Source: an uncultured Clostridia bacterium | Lineage (GTDB): Bacteria > Bacillota > Clostridia > Christensenellales > UBA1242 | Direction of reading: 5' to 3' | DNA: 64,000 bases | NCBI GenBank assembly: GCA_937896905.1 | Contig: CALBOE010000006.1 | Coordinates: 62,001 to 126,000, forward strand | In this document: piece by piece, positions 43,739 to 52,775 of the stretch | Position numbering within the stretch: position 1 is the first letter of the stretch | Layout: each line of letters opens with the position of its first letter | Program-made: the position numbers and the translations under genes | The notes under the pieces: model-generated | Told to the model about the DNA's origin: nothing | The model's database searches: none | Seen by the model: the letters and a program-made list of their open reading frames with translations, nothing else

Positions 43739-44650
43739 CTAAAACACCAATTCAAATAAAGCATTATATGCTGATATTTTGCCAGATTTTATTTTAAGGT
43801 CAAGCTCTACATACTTTTGATATAACTGAATGTAATATTTAAGTCCGTTTTTTGCAACGTTCTGCCTTGCAAGTTTAACCGCATAAGGTTTAATTCCTAA
43901 AATGTTACTTATCTCGTTGTCGTTTTTATTAACCGCCACATATTGCATTCTTTTAAAATATTTGCCCATAAAAGAAAATATTTCACCATAAGATTGCGAT
44001 TTTGCCATTGAATTTAAAATGGTTTGATAGTTTGCGTAATTTTTTCCATCTATTGCATTGGTTAGCATAAATATCACATATTCAGTAGAGTTAGAAACCA
44101 AATTAGTTACAGTTTGAATGTCTATAACTTGGCTGTCCATTGCATAGGCAGAAAGTTTGCCAAGCTCATTAACAATTTGAGCAACGCTTCCGCCTGTTGC
44201 GTTAATTAAATAGTCCAACGCTTGCTCTTGAATTGAAAGGTTTTGCTTTGCAAGATAATTTAAAATGTATTTATTTAAATCGGCACCATCTAGCTTTGAA
44301 CAATCCACAACTTGTGCATTTTCCAGTTTTTCAGCGTTAACGCACACCACAACAAGTTCCTCGCTAAATTCATACCCATTAACAAATTTAACAATCTCCG
44401 CATTAGGATTAACTAAAACAATAACCCTGTAATCGTTCCCCATTGGCAAACTTTCAAATTGAAGCTGAACTTCGCTTGCTTTAAGTTTTTCGGCATCTAA
44501 CTTAACATAGTTAAATTCTTCAAAATTCTTAACTGTTGCCAATTTAATTAAATTAATTGCTTGCCTAATTAAGAAAAAATCTTCACCTTTTAAATTGTAA
44601 AGGTTATTAATTTTCTCTTTTAAACTTTTATTTAATTCAATAAATTTCAT
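43739..44650 (-). CDS. holA: DNA polymerase III delta subunit
   Basis: A 303-residue clamp-loader subunit from the ATG at 44650, the start matching the family (FIELNKSLKEKINNLYNLKGEDFFLIRQA). Typical low-conservation delta features: a central QALDYLINATGGSVAQIVNELGK split over helices and a C-terminal collar domain. It directly follows comEC, the common order comEC-holA. A TATAAT lies six bases before the ATG inside the comEC 3' region, so holA can be transcribed alone as a leaderless message. Confidence 0.88.
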   Translation of the reverse strand: MKFIELNKSLKEKINNLYNLKGEDFFLIRQAINLIKLATVKNFEEFNYVKLDAEKLKASEVQLQFESLPMGNDYRVIVLVNPNAEIVKFVNGYEFSEELVVVCVNAEKLENAQVVDCSKLDGADLNKYILNYLAKQNLSIQEQALDYLINATGGSVAQIVNELGKLSAYAMDSQVIDIQTVTNLVSNSTEYVIFMLTNAIDGKNYANYQTILNSMAKSQSYGEIFSFMGKYFKRMQYVAVNKNDNEISNILGIKPYAVKLARQNVAKNGLKYYIQLYQKYVELDLKIKSGKISAYNALFELVF

Positions 44651-44656
44651 AATCAC

Positions 44657-44686
44657 ATTATAGCAAACAAACGAAGAAAATTGCAA
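44657..44686 (-). promoter_or_regulatory. Internal holA promoter, leaderless layout
   Basis: TTGCAA (44681-44686), 18-base spacer, TATAAT (44657-44662), six bases to the ATG at 44650. It overlaps the end of comEC. Confidence 0.65.
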
Positions 44687-46172
44687 GCAATGGCAAGGTG
44701 TAAACAACTTTATTTGTTTCGCTTGCTGTGCAAATTCGGCTAATTAAAAGCAAAAATAGGAAATAAACAACAATTGCTATGTAATTAAACGAAATTGTTG
44801 AAAAGTTAGCAATTGGCAAGTTTCCAAGCACAACCGCAACCAGATTAAGAAAATCATAAACAAAACCAATTGGATATAATAAATAGGTTATAAATGGAAG
44901 AACTAAACTAAACAACGCCAAAACAAATGTAATTGAAAATGCAACCGTGAAAATTGGAATTAAAATAATGTTTGCAATTAAAGAAATTATGTTTAAATTA
45001 TTAAAGAAAAATGCCATAATAACCAACATGGCAATTGAAGTTGAAGCACTTAACGCCAAACTTTTTGCCAACGCATTTGGAAATTTAACCTTTGCAAGTG
45101 CAAGTGAAATGGATTTATATAGCAAAACTATTCCTGCAATGCACGAAAAACTCATTAAAGCACTAACATCAAATGCCAATAGTGGATTAATTGCAAAACA
45201 AATAATGCCAGCAATCCCTAGCGCACTTAAACTATCATATCTTCGTTTAACAATTGGCGCAAGCAAAAGCAAAACACTCATTATTGTTGCCCTAACCACC
45301 GAAACGGCAAAATTGCAAACATACATATAAAAAATTAACATTAAGCAAATAATAATAAAACTAATTTTAGGTTTAACTTTTAAAAGTTTAAATAATTTAC
45401 TTAATAACCCAACAATAATTCCTACATGTAAGCCAGACACAGCTAACATATGTGCAATTCCGCTCATTTTGTAAGCATTATATTGGTCTGGCGAAAGCAT
45501 TGTCTTGTCGCCAAACAACGCAGAATAGGCAATTTCAACATTTTCATTGCTTAAACCGTTGTGTAAATTTTCTTTAATTTTTAGCCTTATCTGTTCCGCA
45601 AAAGTTTTGTCGTGCCCAATTTCGTTAACATCACCAGCAGAAACAATTATTGAATATTTCAAATTGTCGGCATAATATTTTGCATTGGGAGTTTTGTAAA
45701 AAAATAAATCAGTTGCATAAATTTTAGATGGATTTAGCGAAAGAATGTCACCAATTTCAAAGGCAGAAAAATCGTTTGTAGTATCGTAAAGGCGAATAAT
45801 TAAATTAAAGTTTTGTTTGTTTTCGTCAAACTTTATACTATCAGCATATAAGGTTAAAGTTCCATCTTGTGGCACTCCTACATTATAAATTCTTGCTTCC
45901 ACCACACTTGGCAGCGCCGTTTCTTTTGGCGCAAATTGTAAGGTTGCCATAAAATATGCTCCAGCTCCAACCGCAAAAGCCAATGCTGAAATTATAATAA
46001 ACTTTGCACTTTTATTTTTAATGCAAATAAAAATTAAAACGCTTAAAACTAAAATGCTAACCAAAACGGTTATTAGAGTGTTGCTTGCAACATAAAATGA
46101 AAAAATTGTGCCTAACAACAAAAAGGCAAAAATTAAACATAATGGTCTAAAATTCAGCCACTGGTCTTTCAT
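44658..46172 (-). CDS. comEC: ComEC/Rec2 family competence protein, short form
   Basis: A 504-residue membrane protein: two N-terminal helices, a soluble OB-like domain, then the competence channel domain with the motif MSGIAHMLAVSGLHVGII and many helices. It imports single-stranded DNA during transformation. It stops after the last helices and lacks the C-terminal metallo-beta-lactamase-like nuclease domain of full-length ComEC. TATAAT lies seven bases before the ATG, without a Shine-Dalgarno. Confidence 0.87.
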   Translation of the reverse strand: MKDQWLNFRPLCLIFAFLLLGTIFSFYVASNTLITVLVSILVLSVLIFICIKNKSAKFIIISALAFAVGAGAYFMATLQFAPKETALPSVVEARIYNVGVPQDGTLTLYADSIKFDENKQNFNLIIRLYDTTNDFSAFEIGDILSLNPSKIYATDLFFYKTPNAKYYADNLKYSIIVSAGDVNEIGHDKTFAEQIRLKIKENLHNGLSNENVEIAYSALFGDKTMLSPDQYNAYKMSGIAHMLAVSGLHVGIIVGLLSKLFKLLKVKPKISFIIICLMLIFYMYVCNFAVSVVRATIMSVLLLLAPIVKRRYDSLSALGIAGIICFAINPLLAFDVSALMSFSCIAGIVLLYKSISLALAKVKFPNALAKSLALSASTSIAMLVIMAFFFNNLNIISLIANIILIPIFTVAFSITFVLALFSLVLPFITYLLYPIGFVYDFLNLVAVVLGNLPIANFSTISFNYIAIVVYFLFLLLISRICTASETNKVVYTLPLLAIFFVCLL

Positions 46173-46278
46173 TTAATGCATTATATCACAAAAATTTAAA
46201 CAATTTAAGTGAATGTGCTTGAAAATTTAAAAAATGTGTGATAAAATGCATGCAAGTTTAACAACAAACTTAACATTT

Positions 46279-46353
46279 GGCCTCATTGTCTAGAGGTTAG
46301 GACGCGACCCTCTCACGGTTGAAACCGGGGTTCGATTCCCCGTGGGGCTACCA
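46279..46353 (+). tRNA. tRNA-Glu (CTC)
   Basis: Complete 75-base cloverleaf with encoded CCA. The anticodon loop CTCTCAC gives CTC. The first acceptor pair is G-U, as in other Bacillota glutamate tRNAs. Confidence 0.93.
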
Positions 46354-46358
46354 AAATT

Positions 46359-46382
46359 AACGCACCGAAAGGTGCGTTTTTT
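46359..46382 (+). terminator. tRNA-Glu terminator
   Basis: AACGCACC/GGTGCGTT with a GAAA loop and T run. Confidence 0.9.
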
Positions 46383-46383
46383 A

Positions 46384-46474
46384 TGGTTGGCTCAAGTTTG
46401 CAATATGTTGAGTTTTACGAAACATATTCCCCGTGGGGCTACCAACCAGTGCACACCAACAGGTGTGTTTTTTG
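46384..46474 (+). pseudogene. Decayed tandem copy of tRNA-Glu plus terminator
   Basis: The last 19 bases of the tRNA (46335-46353, ATTCCCCGTGGGGCTACCA) recur exactly at 46426-46444, 91 bases on. Another hairpin terminator follows (CACACC/GGTGTG, 46452-46474). The preceding bases no longer form a tRNA. Confidence 0.75.
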
Positions 46475-46569
46475 TTTTAATATCAGTAATTTAATAAACG
46501 CAAAACGTAATATAATTAAAACAAACAACTCAATGAAAAAAATCCACGTTTATGTGGATTTTTGTTTTA

Positions 46570-47829
46570 TTAGTTCCCAGCAAGTTTTAACCAGCTTTCC
46601 ATGTTGTTTTCCAACAAGCAAACTGGGTAGCCATTTTCTTCTTTTTCCATTTCTCTCATTTCGAATAGATTGCTTGTGTATCTTCCTTCTGCTGTAGATT
46701 TACTAATTAAGTTCATATAAGACGCTGCCATAATGTCTATGGTGTTAACATGGCCTGTTAAATCATAGAACGTTTTTGCAAAAATGCCAAACAACACTTT
46801 GTCCATAGATAGTTTTTTGTTGTAAGATTTAATATCTCTAAACGCATAATAAGCAAGACGAGTAAATTCGTTAATATCCTTAACCGTGAAATTTTTAAGT
46901 TTTAAGCCAAATCTTTCTTTATCTTTGATTGTTTGTTGGAACAACTCTTCTTCAAAAATGCCTTGTAGGGTGCAAGCGATGTAATCTTCTTTAACCCTAT
47001 TTTTTGCCATCATAACAAAATCCCAGAAGAAGAAATCGAAACATCTAACATATTGCATATCTTTAAGTTTTTCTGGAAAGAATTTTGTTATAGATTTAAC
47101 TCTATAAGGATAGTTTTTCATTCCCATATGCCAAATTGTGCACTTCTTTTCCCAAAATTTATCTGCTGAATAAAGTGAATTAACTGCACTGGCTTCTGCA
47201 TTTGGATTGTATGGCGCGCAATAGTAGTTGTGATAAACTTCATCGATTAATGCAATCTTTTTAATGTTATGAAGATTATCTAAATTGAACAATTCGTCTT
47301 CGTTAAATTTAACACCAACAACAAATTCTTCTGTTAAGCACTTTCTTCTTGTAATTTTATTCCAAGGAACACCATGAGCAAAGAAATCTTGATAGAAAAC
47401 CATAAACAAATTGTCGTCGGTCATATCATACACGCCCGCTGGCAAATATTGTTCGAAACAAGGGTGAGTGAAATTGCAAACAACCATGTCTGCCCCAGTT
47501 CTTTCAAGTTCTTTAGCCATATTGCTAAGCACAAACGGATGAGTGTAGTTATCGTCGGCATCTAAAAACACAACATAATTTCCTGTTATGTTCTTCAAGC
47601 CGTTATTTCTAGCAACCGACACGCCCGCATTTTTTTGATTAATAACTTTAAAGCGTGGATCTATGCCAGCATATTTATTAGCAACTTGTAATGTATCGTC
47701 TGCACTTCCGTCGTTAACAATAACAACTTCTAAGTTTTTATAGTCTTGTTCCCTAACACTGTTTAAAGTGCGAGCCAATGTTTTTCCTGCATTATAGCAA
47801 GGAATAATAATAGATATTTTTTCGTTCAT
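46570..47829 (-). CDS. Family 2 glycosyltransferase
   Basis: A 419-residue GT-A enzyme: SIIIPCYNAGKTLARTLNSV, VIVNDGSADDT and the metal-binding FLDADDNYTHP near residue 95. The C-terminal half (KMLSMDKVLFGIFAK-like helices) is a family-specific extension without obvious transmembrane segments. It likely transfers a sugar to an envelope glycan or teichoic-type polymer. Single gene; GGGGATG lies before the ATG. Confidence 0.85.
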   Translation of the reverse strand: MNEKISIIIPCYNAGKTLARTLNSVREQDYKNLEVVIVNDGSADDTLQVANKYAGIDPRFKVINQKNAGVSVARNNGLKNITGNYVVFLDADDNYTHPFVLSNMAKELERTGADMVVCNFTHPCFEQYLPAGVYDMTDDNLFMVFYQDFFAHGVPWNKITRRKCLTEEFVVGVKFNEDELFNLDNLHNIKKIALIDEVYHNYYCAPYNPNAEASAVNSLYSADKFWEKKCTIWHMGMKNYPYRVKSITKFFPEKLKDMQYVRCFDFFFWDFVMMAKNRVKEDYIACTLQGIFEEELFQQTIKDKERFGLKLKNFTVKDINEFTRLAYYAFRDIKSYNKKLSMDKVLFGIFAKTFYDLTGHVNTIDIMAASYMNLISKSTAEGRYTSNLFEMREMEKEENGYPVCLLENNMESWLKLAGN

Positions 47830-48144
47830 TAATACATCCCCTTCGATATTTATTAAACTTACGAAAGATTGCCCTTTCGCTGTTGATATGTTACCAATAT
47901 AAACTGCTTTTTACAATAGAAAATGCCTAAAACTGTTCTAAACTTGAAAAACGTCAAATTCTAGCCAACTCTACTGTTAAGAGAGTTGGAAAAAGTTGTC
48001 CAATTCTGCGAGAATTTGCTAAATTGTTTGCATATTTTTTAGGTTTGTGCTACAATTTTTAATATAAACTATAAAAATTTGAAGATTTTACAGCAATTCA
48101 CTTAAAAACATCACATATCAAAATCTAATTTTATAAGGAGATTT
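47830..48144. other. Divergent intergenic region with promoter and palindromes
   Basis: The plus-strand XRE gene has a promoter TTGCAT (48028-48033)/TACAAT (48051-48056) with 17-base spacing and a leader of about 80 bases. Palindromes nearby are CCAACTCT/AGAGTTGG (47965-47972/47982-47989) and AATTCT-N3-AGAATT (48002-48016), the latter just upstream of the -35 and a candidate operator. No gene is seen. Confidence 0.55.
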
Positions 48145-48900
48145 ATGGAAGATATTAATAAGGTTATTGGAAAAAATTTATTAATTCTAAGAAAACGTGC
48201 CAAGTTAACACAGGTGGAATTGGCCGATAAATTTAAGTATTCCGACAAAACTATATCCAAATGGGAAACTGGCGAATCGCTGCCTAGCATTGAAATTTTG
48301 CACGAGTTGGCACAATTTTATAATGTAACTTTAAACGATTTAGTTAGCAAAGAACCAATACCCAATGAAACGGAAAACAAAAAATCAACAAACAAACCAT
48401 TCCCAACCAAATTGGTTATAACACTTCTTGCGGTTAGCGCAGTTTGGTTGTGTGCAACAGTTCTGTTTGTTTGCTTTAATATTGTTTTAGACGTTAACTA
48501 CGGAATGGTGTTCTTTTGGGCCGTGCCAGTTTCATGCATTGTTTTAATTGTGTTTAACAGCATTTGGGGCAAAAATAAACTGCTGTTTCCAATTTTAACA
48601 GTGTTAATTTGGACCACTCTTGCCTGCATTCATATTCAGTTAATAAAATATCAACTTTGGGTAATTTACATTTTGGGCGTTCCTCTTCAAGTTGCAGTAA
48701 CTTTGTGGGGCGCATTATTAACTAAAAAACCAAATCTCCAAAAAACTAATAAATCAGCCAAAATTAAAAAAGAAAAGGAAACAAAAAAAGAATTAAACCA
48801 AAAAGAAACTCAACAAAAAGAGTCAAACACTTTAACCCTTAACAATGTTGATAAAAAAGAGGACACAATTTCTGTTAGCCTAACAAACAAAGAACAATAG
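48145..48900 (+). CDS. XRE-family membrane-bound transcriptional regulator
   Basis: A 251-residue protein. The N-terminal HTH (GKNLLILRKRAKLTQVELAD, then YSDKTISKWETGESLPS) is a typical Cro/CI fold. Four hydrophobic helices (residues about 90-190) and a Lys/Glu/Gln-rich tail follow. AAGGAG precedes the ATG. It probably senses a membrane or envelope signal while binding DNA at the inner face. The AATTCT palindrome upstream may be its own operator (inference). Confidence 0.8.
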   Translation: MEDINKVIGKNLLILRKRAKLTQVELADKFKYSDKTISKWETGESLPSIEILHELAQFYNVTLNDLVSKEPIPNETENKKSTNKPFPTKLVITLLAVSAVWLCATVLFVCFNIVLDVNYGMVFFWAVPVSCIVLIVFNSIWGKNKLLFPILTVLIWTTLACIHIQLIKYQLWVIYILGVPLQVAVTLWGALLTKKPNLQKTNKSAKIKKEKETKKELNQKETQQKESNTLTLNNVDKKEDTISVSLTNKEQ

Positions 48901-48910
48901 AATAAACATT

Positions 48911-48943
48911 AAAAAAGTATGGGTACATTTCCATACTTTTTTT
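48911..48943. terminator. Bidirectional terminator
   Basis: AAGTATGG/CCATACTT stem with A and T runs between the convergent XRE and proline-rich membrane genes. Confidence 0.85.
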
Positions 48944-48986
48944 GTTTTTCCAATATAATTTTATTTGTTTTATAAGATTTTTAGTT

Positions 48987-49688
48987 TTATCTTCTATTTT
49001 GATCCTGCGGTGGCATTGGCCTTGGCATAGGTCTTTGTGGTGGTTGTGGATAATTGCCTTGTGGTGCACCTTGAGGATATTTTGGTTGTTGAGGATTTCC
49101 AGCTTGTTGTGGATATCTTGATTGTTGAGGATTTCCTACTTGTTGAGGATATCTTGGTTGTTGTGGCATTGCTGGACGTGCAGCATATCCGCCTTGTGGC
49201 ATTTGTTGTGGCCTTACCTGTTGTGGTTGAGCTGGGTATGGAAGTTGAGAATATCCAGCTTGTGGCATAGGTTTAACATCATTTGAATTAACTTCAACAC
49301 GTTTTGCCACAATTCCAAGAATTGATGCAACAAAAGTTTCAATTAATGGAATTATAGTTGGCATAAGTGTAATAATTGATGTATTTAACATTTCTGGGTT
49401 TGAAGCGTATTGGATCACATAGTAAGCAACTGCCAACAATGTGCCAACCAGCATTAACACTCCACCAAGACGAGATTTTTTTAGGCAGAAGCAAGAACCA
49501 ATAAAAGTTAACAAGCTTGCAACTGCAAACACTACAACAATCACCATTGCAATTGTAAATTCAGTTCCACCCATACCCATAAGGCTCATCATAACAACTG
49601 CAGAAACTAATGGAACTGCTGCAGAAATTAGCGACAAACTGCCAATAAATCCCAAAACAAAGGCAGCAACGCTTTCTCTTTTTTTCAT
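48987..49688 (-). CDS. Membrane protein with Pro/Gln-rich repeat tail
   Basis: A 233-residue protein. Four hydrophobic helices in the first 130 residues (SVAAFVLGFIGSLSLISAAV and others) resemble DUF4064-like small membrane proteins. A low-complexity tail of about 90 residues contains repeats of the type YPQQ-GNPQQ. The repeat DNA is in-frame. The tail may mediate weak protein contacts; function unknown. AAAGGGG lies upstream of the ATG. Confidence 0.7.
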   Translation of the reverse strand: MKKRESVAAFVLGFIGSLSLISAAVPLVSAVVMMSLMGMGGTEFTIAMVIVVVFAVASLLTFIGSCFCLKKSRLGGVLMLVGTLLAVAYYVIQYASNPEMLNTSIITLMPTIIPLIETFVASILGIVAKRVEVNSNDVKPMPQAGYSQLPYPAQPQQVRPQQMPQGGYAARPAMPQQPRYPQQVGNPQQSRYPQQAGNPQQPKYPQGAPQGNYPQPPQRPMPRPMPPQDQNRR

Positions 49689-49769
49689 ATAAACACCCCT
49701 TTTTTACTTACATTTATTTTAACACTATTTTATATTAAATACAAATAAATTTAGTGTTTTTGTTAAAAT

Positions 49770-52178
49770 TTAAACAACAATATTAAATATGCGCCCAGGA
49801 ATATAAACCATCTTCTTATAGCCGTTTTCTACCCAAGTGGCAACTTCTTTAAGTGCAGTTTGTTTAATTTCCTCTTCTGGTGCGGTTTTGCTAACTGTAA
49901 TTTTTCCACGCAATTTACCATTAACTTGAATTGGAATTTCTATTGTTGAAATTTCTAGTTTGGTTTTGTCGTATGTTGGCCAACTTTCGAATGCCACTGT
50001 TTTATTATGGCCTAAACCTTGCCACAATTCTTCGGTTAAGCATGGGCAAATTGGATTAAGCAGTTTAACAAACCCTTCGGCGTATTCACGTGGGAAAGAT
50101 TTTACTTTAGAAACAGCATTAATAAATATCATCATTTGAGAAATTGCCGTGTTAAAGTTTAAGCTTTCATAATCTTCACTAACTTTTTTAACGGTTTGGT
50201 TATAAACAAAATCCAATTCGCCATCGTTTTCGTTTGTGATTGGCTTTTCTTGATATAACCTAAACACTCTATCAAGGAATTTTCTTGCACCGTTAACACC
50301 ATTTTCGTCCCACGGTTTAGACGCTTGAAGTGGCCCCATAAACATTTCGTATAGGCGCAAGGTGTCTGCCCCATATTTTTTAACAATAACGTTAGGATCT
50401 ACAACATATTCTGGGAAACGCTTGCCCATTTTAATGCCATTTGCACCCAAAATCATTCCCGGGTGAACAAGTTTTTTGAAAGGTTCTTTAACCGGAACAA
50501 CACCCTTATCAAACAAATAGTTATTCCACATTCTTGAATATAACAAATGCCCAACTGCGTGTTCTGGCCCACCAACATAAAGGTCAACCGGAAGCCAATG
50601 TTTTAAAAGTTCTTTATTTGCAATCTCGTTATTGTTCTTAGGGTCGATATATCTTAAATAATACCAACTAGAACCAGCGCTTCCTGGCATTGTGCTTGTT
50701 TCTCTTTTGGCTGGCTTGCCATTAACAACAACATTAACCCAATCTTCTGCTTTTGCAAGTGGACTACTTCCGTCCTTTGCTGGCTTATAATCATCTAAAA
50801 CAGGAAGAACAAGAGGAAGTTCGCTGTCGCTCAGTGCTGCAGTTGTGCCATCTTCAAAATGAACAACCGGAATTGGCTCGCCCCAATAACGCTGACGGGC
50901 AAATATCCATTCTCTAATTCTAAAATTAGATTTTACCCTTCCAACTCCCATTTTAACAACTTTGTCGGTTATTGCTTTTTTTGCTTGCTCAACAGTTAGC
51001 CCATTAAATTCTTCACTGTTAATAAGAGTGCAACTCTTTCCTAAATAATCCTGCTTTTCAAATGCGTGATTACTCACATCTGCACCAGCAATAACCTGAA
51101 TCATTGGAATGTTGTGAGCAATTGCATATTCAAAATCTCGCTGGTCGTGGCTTGGAACTGCCATAACTGCACCAGTGCCATAACTTGCCAAAACAAAGTC
51201 GCCAATAAACAATGGAACTTTTTTGCCGTTAACCGGGTTAATTGCATAAACTCCATCTAGTTTAACACCAGTTTTGCCTTTGTTTAGTTCTGTTCTTTCC
51301 AAGTCGCTTAACTTGGCGGTTTCTGCCCTGTACTGCGCAACTTCTTTCCAGTTTTTTATTCTTGGTTTAAGTTCGTCCACCAACTTACTTTCTGGCGCAA
51401 CAACCATAAAGGTTATGCCATAAATTGTTTCAATGCATGTGGTGAAAATAGAAAACTTTCCGCCACCAACCAAATCAAAGTCCACTTCCACGCCGTTAGA
51501 TTTGCCAATCCAATTTTTTTGCATAAGTTTGGTAGATTCTGGCCAATCAATTTCATTTAAACCTTCTAACAATCTGCCGGCATACTTTGGAATATCAATA
51601 ACCCATTGTTTCATATTCTTTTTAACAACAGGAAATCCTCCTCGTTCACTTTTGCCATCAACAATTTCGTCATTTGCAAGCACGCATCCCAATTCTTCAC
51701 ACCAATTAACAGGCATTTCAACACAGCGTGCTAACCCGTCTTGATATAGTTGTTTAAAAATCCATTGAGTCCATTTGTAAAAATCGGGCGCACTGGTTTG
51801 AATATTCCTGTCCCAATCGTAAGAAAATCCAATGTTTTTTAATTGATTGGTGAAATATGCAATGTTCTTTTGAGTGAAACTATCAGGGTGATTACCTGTT
51901 TCAATAGCAAACTGTTCTGCTGGCAAACCAAAAGAATCGAATCCCATTGGGTGCAAAACGTTATACCCTTGCATGCGCTTCATTCTGCTAACAATGTCTG
52001 TTGCCGTGTAGCCCTCTGGGTGGCCAACGTGAAGCCCTGCGCCAGATGGATACGGAAACATATCTAACGCATAGAACTTTGGCTTGGAAAAATCCCAAAT
52101 ATCTGTTTTAAAAGTTTCATTTTCTTCCCAATATTTTTTCCATTTTGCTTCAATTTCAATGTGATTATATTCTTTCAT
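49770..52178 (-). CDS. leuS: Leucyl-tRNA synthetase
   Basis: An 802-residue class I synthetase. The HIGH-type motif is GLHVGHPEGYTATD near residue 45; the editing domain has the conserved GTGAVMAVPSHDQRD. The KMSKS-type loop reads IKMGKRFPEYV, which departs from the usual K-M-S-K-S. The C-terminus is complete (KMVYIPGRIFNIVV). A 134-base leader with a terminator precedes it. Confidence 0.95.
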   Translation of the reverse strand: MKEYNHIEIEAKWKKYWEENETFKTDIWDFSKPKFYALDMFPYPSGAGLHVGHPEGYTATDIVSRMKRMQGYNVLHPMGFDSFGLPAEQFAIETGNHPDSFTQKNIAYFTNQLKNIGFSYDWDRNIQTSAPDFYKWTQWIFKQLYQDGLARCVEMPVNWCEELGCVLANDEIVDGKSERGGFPVVKKNMKQWVIDIPKYAGRLLEGLNEIDWPESTKLMQKNWIGKSNGVEVDFDLVGGGKFSIFTTCIETIYGITFMVVAPESKLVDELKPRIKNWKEVAQYRAETAKLSDLERTELNKGKTGVKLDGVYAINPVNGKKVPLFIGDFVLASYGTGAVMAVPSHDQRDFEYAIAHNIPMIQVIAGADVSNHAFEKQDYLGKSCTLINSEEFNGLTVEQAKKAITDKVVKMGVGRVKSNFRIREWIFARQRYWGEPIPVVHFEDGTTAALSDSELPLVLPVLDDYKPAKDGSSPLAKAEDWVNVVVNGKPAKRETSTMPGSAGSSWYYLRYIDPKNNNEIANKELLKHWLPVDLYVGGPEHAVGHLLYSRMWNNYLFDKGVVPVKEPFKKLVHPGMILGANGIKMGKRFPEYVVDPNVIVKKYGADTLRLYEMFMGPLQASKPWDENGVNGARKFLDRVFRLYQEKPITNENDGELDFVYNQTVKKVSEDYESLNFNTAISQMMIFINAVSKVKSFPREYAEGFVKLLNPICPCLTEELWQGLGHNKTVAFESWPTYDKTKLEISTIEIPIQVNGKLRGKITVSKTAPEEEIKQTALKEVATWVENGYKKMVYIPGRIFNIVV

Positions 52179-52200
52179 AAAATCTCCTTAAATGGTTATT

Positions 52201-52347
52201 AAAAAAATGACAGCCACCCATGCCGTCAATTTTAACTTTCGGCACAAGCAAAATAAGTGCCAATGCTAGGCACCATTTACCATAAGAGCAATGCCAAAGT
52301 TTTAATTATCATGTTATTATATTATCACATTGAACTGCCGTTGTCAA
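52201..52347 (-). promoter_or_regulatory. leuS promoter and attenuator-type leader
   Basis: Promoter TTGACA (52342-52347)/TAATAT (52319-52324), 17-base spacing, start near 52312. The leader ends in an intrinsic terminator (TGACGGC/GCTGTCA, U7; 52201-52228) only 22 bases before leuS. Upstream, GGCAC/GTGCC segments at 52241, 52257, 52269 and 52292 can pair in alternative ways. No T-box consensus is present. Confidence 0.7.
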
Positions 52348-52362
52348 GAAAAGATGCAATGT

Positions 52363-52713
52363 TTACCTTGGAACAAAACTATTGCATGGAGCATTAGATT
52401 GCTCGCTTCCAACAAAAATACCATTAGAAAAACATTCGCCCTCCTTGTTAAAAACACAATTAGAAGTATCACACATTATATTCATGGTTTTACAATGATG
52501 AAAAGGTGCAATGTCTGGTTCGTGCATAAACATATCCCTAGAAACGTCCTGAACTTCTTTGGTTGTATCTATTCTTAAATCGTTACAATCGGCACAATTA
52601 TCAATTTGCAGGTTTTTTCTGCTGCATTTTGCCCTGTCGTTATATTGGCAACTATATTTTCTACACATTACGTCCATAAATCTATTTTTGCCAACATATA
52701 ACGTTTTATTCAT
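52363..52713 (-). CDS. Cys-rich DUF1540-like protein
   Basis: A 116-residue protein with 13 cysteines. The C-terminal section (MCDTSNCVFNKEGECFSNG, then APCNSF) matches the DUF1540 zinc-finger-like pattern; the N-terminal half (VMCRKYSCQYNDRAKC) looks like a second, looser unit. DUF1540 proteins are small, frequent in Clostridia and of unknown function, probably metal-binding. Divergent from rplI. Confidence 0.75.
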   Translation of the reverse strand: MNKTLYVGKNRFMDVMCRKYSCQYNDRAKCSRKNLQIDNCADCNDLRIDTTKEVQDVSRDMFMHEPDIAPFHHCKTMNIMCDTSNCVFNKEGECFSNGIFVGSEQSNAPCNSFVPR

Positions 52714-52723
52714 AATATTAAAT

Positions 52724-52752
52724 TTGACACGAGCCTATTTGTGTGTTATAAT
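52724..52752 (+). promoter_or_regulatory. rplI promoter
   Basis: Consensus TTGACA (52724-52729) and TATAAT (52747-52752), 17 bases apart, with CGGAG before the ATG. Confidence 0.85.
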
Positions 52753-52775
52753 AAAACCACATAAACGGAGAACTT

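Noticed and set aside
46335..46444. Integrated element at tRNA-Glu
   Set aside because: Only 72 bases lie between the repeats and no integrase is present, so at most a scar.
52201..52312. T-box for leuS
   Set aside because: The AGGGTGG-ACCGCG antiterminator sequence is absent.
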